The position numbers and the translations under genes are program-made. Source: Lachnospiraceae bacterium UBA6998 (lineage in GTDB: Bacteria; Bacillota; Clostridia; Lachnospirales; Lachnospiraceae). Taken from it: 21,662 bases of DNA. Positions 7,608 to 15,085 of this stretch are shown here, one piece after another (the first letter of the stretch is position 1; every line of letters starts with the position of its first letter). Under the pieces are notes generated by a model. That model was not told the origin of the DNA. It was given only the letters and a program-made list of their open reading frames with translations, and did not search any database. The DNA is taken from contig DJXS01000058.1 of NCBI GenBank assembly GCA_002448395.1, positions 1-21,662 on the forward strand, read 5' to 3'.

Positions 7608-8926
7608 TAAAATCTGAGTTTATAGTTACCATTTCCTGTTCCCTCGACGGATGAGGAGAACAGTACCTTTGCAGCTTCGACGAGGAATGCTGTATCTTTT
7701 GCCCCGGCTGTTTCATACGGAGAGTGCATAGCGAGCTGCGGCAGTCCGATATCCACAGTGTTCAGCGCGACCTGGCTCTGGGAAATATTGCCGAGTGTTG
7801 AGCCGCCCAGCATGTCAGAGCGGTTTGTAAAAGTCTGGCAGGGCACGCCGGCCTTCTCGCAGATCACACGCATGATCGCGCCGGATACCGCGTCGGTCGT
7901 ATACTTCTGGTTCGCGCTGTACTTGATGACGATTCCCTTGTTGAGATACGCGCGGTTAGTCGGGTCAGTCTTATCCGCGTGGTTGGGATGTACAGCGTGA
8001 GCGTTATCGGCAGACACAAGGAAACTCGACGCGATGCTCATCAGGTATTCCTCTTCCGTTCTGCCCATTGCGCTGTTGATACGATGGAGTGTGTCTTTGA
8101 GGAAAGTGCTCGCCGCGCCCTGCTTCGTGCCGGAGCCGACCTCTTCGTTGTCAAATACACAGTGAACAGCCACGGAATCTCTGGGAGTCGATTCAAGAAA
8201 TCCCTTCATTGAGGCAAAAGCACACTGCAGGTCGTCCAGGCGTCCGCTGGCGATAAATTCGCCGTTGAGTCCAAGGCTGACAGCAGGCATGCGATTGTAA
8301 AGGAAGAGATCCGTATCGAGGATATCTTTTGCCTCCACTCCCGTCTCAGATGCGATAAGTCCCATGAATGCATCGGATTCCTCCCCCTTCTCACAGAACA
8401 GAGGGAGCATATCGACCTGCGCGTTAAACTTGTAGCCGTCATTGACCTGCCGGTTCATGTGGATGGCGAGATTGGGAATGATCATAAGGTCGCGATCGAT
8501 ATTCACAAGCCTCGTCTCAATTCCGCTCTCCGTTCTGACGATGACTCTGCCGGCTGCTGAGAGCGGTCTGTCCAGCCACGGAGCGCACAACATGCCGCCG
8601 TACTTCTCGACATTGAGTTTCACATACTGCTTGTCTATCGTGATCTCCGCATTCGTCTTGATCTTGAATACCGGTGAATCACAGTGGCTGGCCATCATCT
8701 GGAATCCCGTATAGTCCGCCTTCGGGATCCGGAAAGCGATGATCGCGGAATCATTTCTGGTGACAAAATATCCCTTGCCGGCCTCAAGATCCCATGGCGC
8801 GCCTTCGTATAAACGGATCATGCCAGCCTCGCTGAGGACATCGCACATATTCTTAACTGCAAAGAATGCGTTAGGACTGCGATCCAGAAATGAAAAAAGC
8901 TCTTTATTAACATGATTATAATTCAT
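7607..8926 (-). CDS. M18 family aminopeptidase
   Basis: This is a 439-residue cytosolic metallo-aminopeptidase of the M18 (ApeB/aspartyl aminopeptidase-like) family, which removes N-terminal residues from peptides using two metal ions. All expected metal and catalytic residues are visible: H81 in MASHCDSP, D231/D232 in GRLDDLQCAFA, E261/E262 in FDNEEVGSGT, D307 in VSADNAHAVHPN and H401 in LAMHSPYE. Length and domain order are normal. The ATG at 8926 follows AAAGGGG by 7 nt. That ribosome binding site is one arm of a long inverted repeat (see 8934-8998). A good promoter lies at 8975-9003, so the gene can be expressed independently of the upstream GH2 gene. The substrate (Asp/Glu versus broader) is not predictable. 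Confidence 0.94.
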   Translation of the reverse strand: MNYNHVNKELFSFLDRSPNAFFAVKNMCDVLSEAGMIRLYEGAPWDLEAGKGYFVTRNDSAIIAFRIPKADYTGFQMMASHCDSPVFKIKTNAEITIDKQYVKLNVEKYGGMLCAPWLDRPLSAAGRVIVRTESGIETRLVNIDRDLMIIPNLAIHMNRQVNDGYKFNAQVDMLPLFCEKGEESDAFMGLIASETGVEAKDILDTDLFLYNRMPAVSLGLNGEFIASGRLDDLQCAFASMKGFLESTPRDSVAVHCVFDNEEVGSGTKQGAASTFLKDTLHRINSAMGRTEEEYLMSIASSFLVSADNAHAVHPNHADKTDPTNRAYLNKGIVIKYSANQKYTTDAVSGAIMRVICEKAGVPCQTFTNRSDMLGGSTLGNISQSQVALNTVDIGLPQLAMHSPYETAGAKDTAFLVEAAKVLFSSSVEGTGNGNYKLRF

Positions 8927-8933
8927 TATTAAG

Positions 8934-8998
8934 CCCCTTTCGTTTAGTTGATTTCATGCAAAAAAGCTCTTGTGATTATATCACTAAACTGAAAGGGG
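8934..8998 (-). promoter_or_regulatory. long inverted repeat enclosing aminopeptidase ribosome binding site
   Basis: Arms of about 18 bp (8934-8952 and 8980-8998) pair almost perfectly: CCCCTTTC with GAAAGGGG, GTTTAG with CTAAAC and TGAT with ATCA, with single-base offsets. They enclose about 27 nt. In minus-strand RNA the 3' arm contains the AAAGGGG ribosome binding site of the aminopeptidase gene. The 5' arm lies upstream of the start predicted from the -10 at 8975-8980. Confidence 0.6.
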
Positions 8999-9003
8999 GA
9001 CAA
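8975..9003 (-). promoter_or_regulatory. promoter of the M18 aminopeptidase gene
   Basis: On the minus strand, a perfect -10 TATAAT (8975-8980) is 17 bp from TTGTCC (8998-9003), which matches four of six -35 bases. The -10 is centred in the palindrome GTGAT-TAT-ATCAC (plus strand, 8972-8984), a possible operator. Transcription would start near 8968. Confidence 0.65.
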
Positions 9004-9006
9004 GCG

Positions 9007-9020
9007 GCCTCTGGGGTATC
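9007..9020 (+). repeat. dispersed repeat copy just after the GH2 stop codon
   Basis: GCCTCTGGGGTATC lies 3 nt past the TGA of the beta-mannosidase gene and next to the -35 of the aminopeptidase promoter. It is non-coding here. Confidence 0.8.
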
Positions 9021-9023
9021 GAT

Positions 9024-11705
9024 TCACCGGATATCGTAAACGCTGCGCGCCCTCAGGTTCCGGGCGCTCCCTTCGAGTAACTTAATAGTCCGCGTTCCGG
9101 CCTCCATATCAAAGAAGTTGTCGTCAGTGCGAATATATCCGTCTTCCGAATAGACCTCAACATAGCGTGCATAGGCTCTGGAAGTAATTGTAATCTCTCC
9201 TTGCTCCGGGACGAAACTGACATCCAGAGCGGGATCCTCGAACCTGTAATATTTTGGCGGCACAAAAAGAACGCTGCCGCCGCAGGCACTGTCCATGTGA
9301 TAAGTCAGGTGCACGTACCGCGGATCGTATTCCGAGAAGTCAAGCTCTTCGAACCATTGCGTGGAGAACGGAGCTGTGTCTACAGTAAATCTCCCGCTTC
9401 TGAGCACAGTGCTGTCTGGTGCGCGCAGCTCCCAGATCACTTCATCCGTCACGCGCTCCCATGTCTCATTGGAGACGTTCAAACGAGCTTTGCTTACAGG
9501 GTATGCGAAAGTCTCGCCAACGGATCCGGGCTGCGGTTCTGTTATGCATGTCTCGCCGCGGGACACCATGCTTTCTTCCTCGCAGCTCAGGAGCACAGGG
9601 GCAAAAAATCGCACGGCACTGTACTGCAGCGCTTTCCATCTGTGATAGTAGTCGATCGATGACCATGAGGCCACAGGCCAGATATCATTAAGCTGCCAGT
9701 ACACCGCTCCCATGCAGCGGTCGCCGTCCCGATTCCTGCGCAAATGCTCCACGCCATACCGTATAGCGTCTGCCTGAAGCAGCTGAGATGTATACAGTAG
9801 CGTCTCGAAATCTGCAGGATAGCGATAAGTTGCGGACAAATATTGCATGATCTTCCCATTTGCTCCGGCATTTCGCTGGTGCATCTCCATCACGTAAGAA
9901 AAAATATTGCGATCCTCTTCTTCTGTGAAACTCCGCACAGTTTCCATGCAGGGGAAAGACTGAAAGCCGAATTCCGACAGATATCGGAAATGATATTTGC
10001 GATATTCGGTAAACGGCTTGCCGGCGTGCCACACGTCCCAGAAGTGGACATCGCCGCGATCCGGATCCTGAGGGCCGTCGAAACGCCCGCCAGAGGACGG
10101 AGAAGAAGGCCAATAAAATGTATCCGGGTCCTCTTTTTTCAGGATTTCCGGGATAATGAACTCATTTTGGATCAGATAATCCGCGGCTGTGATATCGTCT
10201 CCTTCAAATTCGCGTACAAGCGCAAACTGCTCCATTTCATTGTTGCCGCACCAAATGCCCAGGGAAGCGTGATGCCGGATCCGGCGCACATTCTGCGTGA
10301 CCTCTTTGCGAATGCTCGCGACAAAGTCGTCCGTGAGTCTGTAATTGGCACACGCGAACATCATATCCTGCCATACCACCAGGCCCATCTCGTCACACAG
10401 ATCATAGAACCAGTCAGCCGGATAGAATCCCCCGCCCCACACGCGGATGACATTAAAATGTGCCAGCCGGCAGTTTTCAAGCAGCGTGTGGGTCTTCTCG
10501 CGGTTCATTCTGGAGAGGATGTTGTCTTCGGGGATGTAGTCCGCGCCCATAGAGAACACGCACTGGCCATTTACCTCCATGGCAAAGGTTTCCCCCCACT
10601 CATCCTTGTCGCGGCGCATGGTGAGAGTGCGCAGACCGATACGGCGCTTCTGAGTCTCCACGATTGCAGCGGAGACCTCTGGGGTAGGGGTGACCTCTGG
10701 GGTATCGGTTTCAGCTACAGGGGCAGAGGAGACCTCTGGGGTGTCGGTGACCTCTGGGGTATCGTCCAGAGACCTCTGGGGTAGCTTTTTCAGCAGGGAT
10801 GCCTCCACTTCATACAGGGGCTGGGCGCCAAGCCCGTTCGGCCACCAGACCTCTGGGGTATCGATCACGAACGGCTTCCCGTTTTCAAGCAGCGCTTCGA
10901 ACCCGTCCGGGCCTGTCAGCCTGATGGAGACCGGAAGGCTCCCGCTCTGCACGACGTCTACTGTCAGTTCGACACGCAAACGGCCTTCGCGCGCCGCACG
11001 GGCGTGGTCCGGATTGCCGGATGCGGGAATGCAGGGCTCATCCGGCGAGTCTGATTTAATGAAATGCCGCTGGCGGATCCGTACATCCTTGATCCTGGAT
11101 TCATTCCATGTCTCAAGCCAGACATCGCGCCAGATTCCCCCGTCAGGCAGCCTCGGCCCCCAATCCCATCCGAACATGCAGTGAGCTTTGCGAAGATGAG
11201 GAAACCCGCGCATCGATTCATAGGAACCTCCCAGGTGGTACTCTCTGTCCGCATTCCGAATAAATCGTGTAGGGGACAAAATAGTGACCTCGAGGGTATT
11301 ATTGCCCTCGCGAAGGATTCCTTTTATATCGAATTCCCATGTGATATGCATGTTGTCAGTCCGACCAAGCAGAACGCCGTTCAGACGCACCTCTGACAAA
11401 GTATCGATGCCCTCAAAGCGAAGACACTGATGGGCAGCGGAAAGAATTCCCAAGGAGGGGGCTGCAATAAAAACTCTGCTGAAAGTATAGTCTTCTTCCA
11501 TTAGCCGCAAGGCATCGAGTTCACAATCTCTATAGTACGGATCCTCCATCAGTCCTGCATAGAGCAGGAACGAATACACAGAGCCGGGGATTTCGCCCGG
11601 CACGCCTTTGGAAATACGTTCAGCTGTATTTTGACCATCTCTGTCCTGCACCCTGTTTGTGATTTTCCTCATTACCCACTGGCCATTCAAACTCAAGCGC
11701 AGCAT
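9024..11705 (-). CDS. GH2 beta-mannosidase
   Basis: This 893-residue intracellular enzyme (no signal peptide) would hydrolyse terminal beta-mannosides, for example from N-glycan cores or mannan oligosaccharides. Visible features are an N-terminal beta-sandwich (LRLSLNGQW), HCMFGWDWGPRLP (about 175-187), WWPNGLGAQPLYEVE (about 287-301) and an (alpha/beta)8 core with NVIRVWGGGFYP. The acid/base Glu is in WCGNNEMEQ (E490) and the nucleophile Glu in LSEFGFQSFP (E578), both retained. I start at ATG 11705, preceded by GAGGAGGAG; a TTG at 11720 lies within that ribosome binding site. A variable linker at about 310-350 carries five copies of the dispersed CTCTGGGGT repeat, read as one LPQR and four TPEV units. 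A further copy encodes DTPEV next to the conserved WWPNG. The UvrA-like gene ends 61 nt upstream, so the two may share a transcript. Confidence 0.92.
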   Translation of the reverse strand: MLRLSLNGQWVMRKITNRVQDRDGQNTAERISKGVPGEIPGSVYSFLLYAGLMEDPYYRDCELDALRLMEEDYTFSRVFIAAPSLGILSAAHQCLRFEGIDTLSEVRLNGVLLGRTDNMHITWEFDIKGILREGNNTLEVTILSPTRFIRNADREYHLGGSYESMRGFPHLRKAHCMFGWDWGPRLPDGGIWRDVWLETWNESRIKDVRIRQRHFIKSDSPDEPCIPASGNPDHARAAREGRLRVELTVDVVQSGSLPVSIRLTGPDGFEALLENGKPFVIDTPEVWWPNGLGAQPLYEVEASLLKKLPQRSLDDTPEVTDTPEVSSAPVAETDTPEVTPTPEVSAAIVETQKRRIGLRTLTMRRDKDEWGETFAMEVNGQCVFSMGADYIPEDNILSRMNREKTHTLLENCRLAHFNVIRVWGGGFYPADWFYDLCDEMGLVVWQDMMFACANYRLTDDFVASIRKEVTQNVRRIRHHASLGIWCGNNEMEQFALVREFEGDDITAADYLIQNEFIIPEILKKEDPDTFYWPSSPSSGGRFDGPQDPDRGDVHFWDVWHAGKPFTEYRKYHFRYLSEFGFQSFPCMETVRSFTEEEDRNIFSYVMEMHQRNAGANGKIMQYLSATYRYPADFETLLYTSQLLQADAIRYGVEHLRRNRDGDRCMGAVYWQLNDIWPVASWSSIDYYHRWKALQYSAVRFFAPVLLSCEEESMVSRGETCITEPQPGSVGETFAYPVSKARLNVSNETWERVTDEVIWELRAPDSTVLRSGRFTVDTAPFSTQWFEELDFSEYDPRYVHLTYHMDSACGGSVLFVPPKYYRFEDPALDVSFVPEQGEITITSRAYARYVEVYSEDGYIRTDDNFFDMEAGTRTIKLLEGSARNLRARSVYDIR
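10675..10783 (+). repeat. cluster of five dispersed repeats in the GH2 linker
   Basis: Copies of ACCTCTGGGGT(A/G) start at 10675, 10693, 10732, 10750 and 10772. Spacing is irregular (18 to 39 bp). On the minus strand four copies are translated as TPEV and one (10772) in another frame as LPQRS. A linker between GH2 sandwich and core is where tolerated insertions would be expected. Confidence 0.9.
10849..10864 (+). repeat. dispersed repeat copy at the conserved GH2 WWPNG motif
   Basis: ACCTCTGGGGTATCGA encodes DTPEV directly before WWPNGLG. GH2 enzymes normally have a similar Pro-acidic/x-hydrophobic stretch before WWP, so this copy may be ancestral sequence that resembles the repeat, or the repeat's source. 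Confidence 0.7.
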
Positions 11706-11766
11706 TTCTCTCCTCCTCAATGTAAAAATCTGATGTACTTCTCAGTTGCCGGCATCTGTGTCCGCC

Positions 11767-14313
11767 TCAAATATACTTCCCGGTTATACTGTCCCCGCAG
11801 TTTCTCACGACCTCTGGGGTACCGGTTGCGACGATCCTGCCGCCGTCCTCGCCGCCTCCGGGGCCCATATCGATGATATAGTCGGCGGAGCGGATCACGT
11901 CCAGGTCATGCTCGATCACGATGACAGTAGCTCCGTGGTCGATCAGTGTCTGAAAGACGGTCAAAAGCGTTTCCACGTCCTTGGGATGCAGGCCGATCGT
12001 CGGCTCGTCAAAAACGAAAACCGAGTCATCCTGCTGCCTGCCCATTTCCGAAGCGAGTTTGAGTCTCTGCGCCTCTCCACCCGACAGGCCGGGCGTCTCT
12101 TCCCCGAGTGTCAGGTAGCCGAGACCCAGGTCGCGCAGGATCTCCAGCCGGGGTTTCACTGTTTTCATTTCTTTGCAAAACTCAAGCGCCGTATTGACGT
12201 CCATATCCATAAGCTCCGGCAGAGAACGCTCTTCACCGGATTTGTTCCTGTAACGGATCTTCTTGGCGTCATTTGAATACCGTGAACCCCGGCATTCCGG
12301 ACATGGAATATTAACGTCCGGCAGGAATTGTACGTCCAGAGAGATCTGGCCCGTCCCATCGCACACCGGGCAGCGGAGGGATCCGGTGTTATATGAAAAG
12401 TCTCCGGCTTTATATCCGGATTGCTTCGCCGATTTGGTCCTTGCGTAGATCTTGCGAAGTTCATCATGTACGTTCGCATAGGTAGCCACAGTGGACCGGA
12501 CGTTAATGCCGATAGGCGCTGCGTCGATCAACTTAACGTGCTGGATTCCTTCCGCTTCGATGGAGCGAACGTGGGTCGGCAATTTTTTGCCATTGCAGAC
12601 AGCGTCCAGCGCAGGAACGAGGCTCTCCAGGATCATAGTGGTCTTGCCAGATCCCGATACACCGGTGATTACCGTAAGAGCGGTCTTAGGGATGCGGACA
12701 GAAAGGGGCTTCACCGTATGAATCTGGTCAGTTTCCATTCTGATCTCGCCGTTCGCCCCACTACACCTCTGGGGTGCCTGTTGCTGGGGTGCCTGTTGCG
12801 CACCCAACCTCTGCGCACCCGACCTCTGGGGTACCTGTTTCTGGGGTATCTGTTTGCCGGAAAGGTAAGTGCCGATGACGGAGGCGCTGTTCTCCTCGAT
12901 CTCCTCGACAGTTCCTTCGGCGATGACTGTGCCGCCCTTGGCCCCGGCTTCAGGGCCCATTTCGACGAGCCAGTCCGCCTCTTTCAGGATCTGGGTGTCG
13001 TGGTCCACCAAAAGGACGGTGTTCCCGTCTCTCACAAGGTCGTGCATGACCCCGCTTAGACCGACAATGTTCGCCGGGTGCAGGCCGATCGAAGGCTCAT
13101 CGAGAACGTACAGTACCCCTGTCGTTCTGTTGCGGACCGCGCGGGCCAGCTGCATTCGCTGCCGTTCGCCGGTAGACAATGTCGCCGCTGCTCTGTCGAG
13201 CGTAAGATAACTGAGGCCAAGGTCCATCAGTCTCGCCGCGACTTCCAGATAAGATTCGCAGATATTGCGGGCCATCGGACGCATCTCCTCCGGCAGAGAA
13301 TCCGGAACCTGCTTCACCCATTCAACAGAATCCTTCAGGGTCATCTCGCAAGCCTGATCAAGGGAGATCCCCATCAGTTTCGGCGCCCTTGCCTCCTCGG
13401 ACAGTCTCGTGCCGCGGCACTCCGGGCAGACATCCTCTTTGAGGAACTTTTCCACCCGCTTCATACCCTTTTCATCCTTCACTTTGTTCAGCGCATTGAG
13501 CACGGTCGCCGTCGCACTGTAATAGGTAAAATCCATCTCGCCAGCAGTCGCGGTGTCCGCTTTTTTTGGCCGGTAGAAAATATGCTTTTTTACCATGGGA
13601 CCGTCGTAGACGATCTCTTTCTCTGCGTCCGTCAAATCCCGGAACGGTATATCTGTCCGCACGCCCATAGCCCTGCAGACATCAGTCATCAGCGACCACA
13701 TGAGGGAATTCCAGGGAGCAACCGCCCCGTCGTCAATCGTGAGGCTCTCATCCGGTACCAGTGTGTCCCTGTCTACTGTCCTTACCGTGCCGGTTCCCCC
13801 GCAGCACTTGCAGGCGCCCTGGGAATTAAACGCCAGTTCCTCCGCGCCCGGTCCGTAAAAAGATTCCCCGCATTCCGGACATATGATTTCCTGCATCAGC
13901 GCCACCTGAAATCCCGGCTTCACATAGTGGCCGTTCGGACAGCGATGGGACGCAAGGCGCGAGAACATCAGGCGCAAACTGTTGAGCAGCTCTGTCCCTG
14001 TGCCGAATGTCGACCGGATGCCCGCCACGCCCGGCCTTTGCCGCAGCGCAAGAGACGCAGGCACAAATAAGACCTCGTCGACGTCCGCTCTCGACGCCTG
14101 AGTCATACGCCGTCTGGTATAGGTCGACAGGGATTCCAGATATCTCCTCGAGCCCTCCGCGTACAAGACGCCCAGCGCCAGCGAAGACTTGCCCGACCCG
14201 GACACGCCGGCAATTCCGACGATCCCGTGAAGCGGGATGTCGACATCGATGTTTTTCAGGTTGTGGACGCGCGCACCCCTGACTTTGATTTTCTTAGGAT
14301 TGTCTGTGTTCAT
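11767..14313 (-). CDS. UvrA-like ABC ATPase lacking the UvrB-binding domain
   Basis: The protein has 848 residues, about 90-100 shorter than housekeeping UvrA. Two ABC ATPase units are intact: Walker A GVSGSGKS (36-43), signature LSTGERQR (379-386) and Walker B LYVLDEP (401-407), then Walker A GVSGSGKT (551-558), LSGGEAQR (743-750) and VFVFDEP (765-771). Zinc-finger cysteines are at 145/148/168/171 and 648/651/671/674. The UvrB-interaction region expected after the first ATPase segment is missing: RLASHRCPNGH leads within about 20 residues to the zinc finger. This is the pattern of UvrA2/DrrC-type proteins linked to drug tolerance instead of classical excision repair. The inter-unit linker (about 486-518) is built from dispersed repeats and is rich in Gln/Pro. 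A TetR gene lies directly upstream (58-nt gap) and probably controls it. The cellular role is inferred. Confidence 0.88.
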   Translation of the reverse strand: MNTDNPKKIKVRGARVHNLKNIDVDIPLHGIVGIAGVSGSGKSSLALGVLYAEGSRRYLESLSTYTRRRMTQASRADVDEVLFVPASLALRQRPGVAGIRSTFGTGTELLNSLRLMFSRLASHRCPNGHYVKPGFQVALMQEIICPECGESFYGPGAEELAFNSQGACKCCGGTGTVRTVDRDTLVPDESLTIDDGAVAPWNSLMWSLMTDVCRAMGVRTDIPFRDLTDAEKEIVYDGPMVKKHIFYRPKKADTATAGEMDFTYYSATATVLNALNKVKDEKGMKRVEKFLKEDVCPECRGTRLSEEARAPKLMGISLDQACEMTLKDSVEWVKQVPDSLPEEMRPMARNICESYLEVAARLMDLGLSYLTLDRAAATLSTGERQRMQLARAVRNRTTGVLYVLDEPSIGLHPANIVGLSGVMHDLVRDGNTVLLVDHDTQILKEADWLVEMGPEAGAKGGTVIAEGTVEEIEENSASVIGTYLSGKQIPQKQVPQRSGAQRLGAQQAPQQQAPQRCSGANGEIRMETDQIHTVKPLSVRIPKTALTVITGVSGSGKTTMILESLVPALDAVCNGKKLPTHVRSIEAEGIQHVKLIDAAPIGINVRSTVATYANVHDELRKIYARTKSAKQSGYKAGDFSYNTGSLRCPVCDGTGQISLDVQFLPDVNIPCPECRGSRYSNDAKKIRYRNKSGEERSLPELMDMDVNTALEFCKEMKTVKPRLEILRDLGLGYLTLGEETPGLSGGEAQRLKLASEMGRQQDDSVFVFDEPTIGLHPKDVETLLTVFQTLIDHGATVIVIEHDLDVIRSADYIIDMGPGGGEDGGRIVATGTPEVVRNCGDSITGKYI
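11809..11823 (+). repeat. dispersed repeat copy in the 3' end of the UvrA-like gene
   Basis: GACCTCTGGGGTACC encodes GTPEVV near the C-terminus. UvrA proteins usually have a GTPEE-like stretch at this place, so this copy coincides with a conserved protein motif. Confidence 0.7.
12765..12854 (+). repeat. repeat-built linker segment in the UvrA-like gene
   Basis: Full copies of ACCTCTGGGGT start at 12765 and 12822, half copies CTGGGGT at 12784 and 12841, and a variant ACCTCTGCGCACC at 12807. Units alternate with CTGTT(G/T). On the minus strand they are translated as VPQR, IPQK and APQQ, a different frame from the TPEV reading in other genes. Confidence 0.9.
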
Positions 14314-14343
14314 AATTCAAGTCTTTCCTTATTAGTACTTTTG

Positions 14344-14373
14344 TCTGCGCACCGGACCTCTGGGGTACCTGTT
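14344..14373 (+). repeat. extended dispersed repeat after the TetR stop codon
   Basis: This 30-nt stretch matches 12810-12839, inside the UvrA-like gene, at 29 of 30 positions. It contains ACCTCTGGGGTACC (14356-14369) and touches the TAA of the TetR gene at 14372-14374. Confidence 0.85.
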
Positions 14374-14923
14374 AATCCCTAAACCCGATGAGTTTCAAAT
14401 AGCATTCCGCCAGTTCCTCCGGCGGCATCTCCATTTTGGTTCCGATCCACCATCTCACGTCATCCGCCAGGCTCCCTACCAGATGGTTCAGCGCAAATTC
14501 CTTTGGAACATCCTGCCTGATACTGTCCGGATACTGTTCGAACATCGTGACCAGGTACTCCTTGAAATACCGCATGAACAATTCGCTGCTTTCTCCGGAC
14601 AGGACGCCCAGCACATTTCCTCTGTTGTCCTTCAGATGGTATAGCAGGTGCGTGATTTTCTCCCGCAGCCCGTGGTCGGAGGAGGAAAAATCATGGGAAG
14701 TCTCCGAATGCAGTTCATGCGAGAAAATATGGTCAAAAATATCTGTACACATCTCCTTGAGCAGCGCGTCTTTCGTCTCAAAATGAGAATAGAACGTGCT
14801 CCTTCCGACATTCGCCTCGTCCAGGATCTCCTGAACCGTTATGTTATTAAAATGCTTCTCCTCCAGCAGCTTGTTAAAAGCCTGAAAGATTGCTGCGCGC
14901 GTCTTCCGCTGTCTCCTGTCCAT
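14372..14923 (-). CDS. TetR family transcriptional regulator
   Basis: The protein has 183 residues. Residues 1-55 are a TetR DNA-binding domain (RRQRKTRAAIFQAF, then ITVQEILDEANVGRSTFYSHFETKDALL), which is highly typical. The all-helical C-terminal domain would bind an unknown small ligand or partner. I start at ATG 14923 because GGAGG lies 8 nt upstream; an in-frame ATG at 14959 would add 12 residues but lacks a ribosome binding site. It is followed by the UvrA-like gene in the same direction and divergent from the EamA transporter. It is therefore a plausible repressor of both, released by a toxic compound. Its promoter is at 15033-15061. Confidence 0.92.
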   Translation of the reverse strand: MDRRQRKTRAAIFQAFNKLLEEKHFNNITVQEILDEANVGRSTFYSHFETKDALLKEMCTDIFDHIFSHELHSETSHDFSSSDHGLREKITHLLYHLKDNRGNVLGVLSGESSELFMRYFKEYLVTMFEQYPDSIRQDVPKEFALNHLVGSLADDVRWWIGTKMEMPPEELAECYLKLIGFRD

Positions 14924-14954
14924 GACCTGCACCTCCGCACAAATTACCATTTCG

Positions 14955-14965
14955 GACAAATTGTC
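14955..14965. promoter_or_regulatory. candidate operator palindrome in the TetR 5' leader
   Basis: GACAA-A-TTGTC is a perfect 5-bp-arm palindrome between the tetR-type promoter and start codon. TetR proteins commonly bind such dyads, but it lies well downstream of the promoter and could be chance. Confidence 0.3.
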
Positions 14966-15004
14966 ATTATTGTTCAGTAACGAACTACATCCCGCATCTG
15001 TTTG

Positions 15005-15034
15005 TTGTTATTACCCATTTTACTCTTTTATGAT
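15005..15034 (+). promoter_or_regulatory. promoter of the EamA transporter gene
   Basis: TTGTTA (15005-15010) and TATGAT (15029-15034) are spaced 18 bp. The -10 overlaps the -10 of the opposing TetR promoter, so the two compete or are co-regulated. Confidence 0.5.
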
Positions 15035-15061
15035 TATATCAAACACTTTGTTCATTATCAA
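15033..15061 (-). promoter_or_regulatory. promoter of the TetR-UvrA-like operon
   Basis: On the minus strand, TTGATA (15056-15061) and a perfect TATAAT (15033-15038) are separated by 17 bp. This is one of the best promoter matches in the window. The leader to ATG 14923 would be about 100 nt. Confidence 0.75.
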
Positions 15062-15085
15062 ATATCATGTTTGGGAGATAGAAGA

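Noticed and set aside
9843..10784. 313-codon open frame on the plus strand
   Set aside because: It is antisense to the GH2 catalytic core, which is clearly the coding strand; no recognisable domain.
13078..14070. 330-codon open frame on the plus strand
   Set aside because: It is antisense to the UvrA-like gene, whose motifs are conserved throughout; the frame has Arg/His-rich composition typical of a shadow and no ribosome binding site or family motif.
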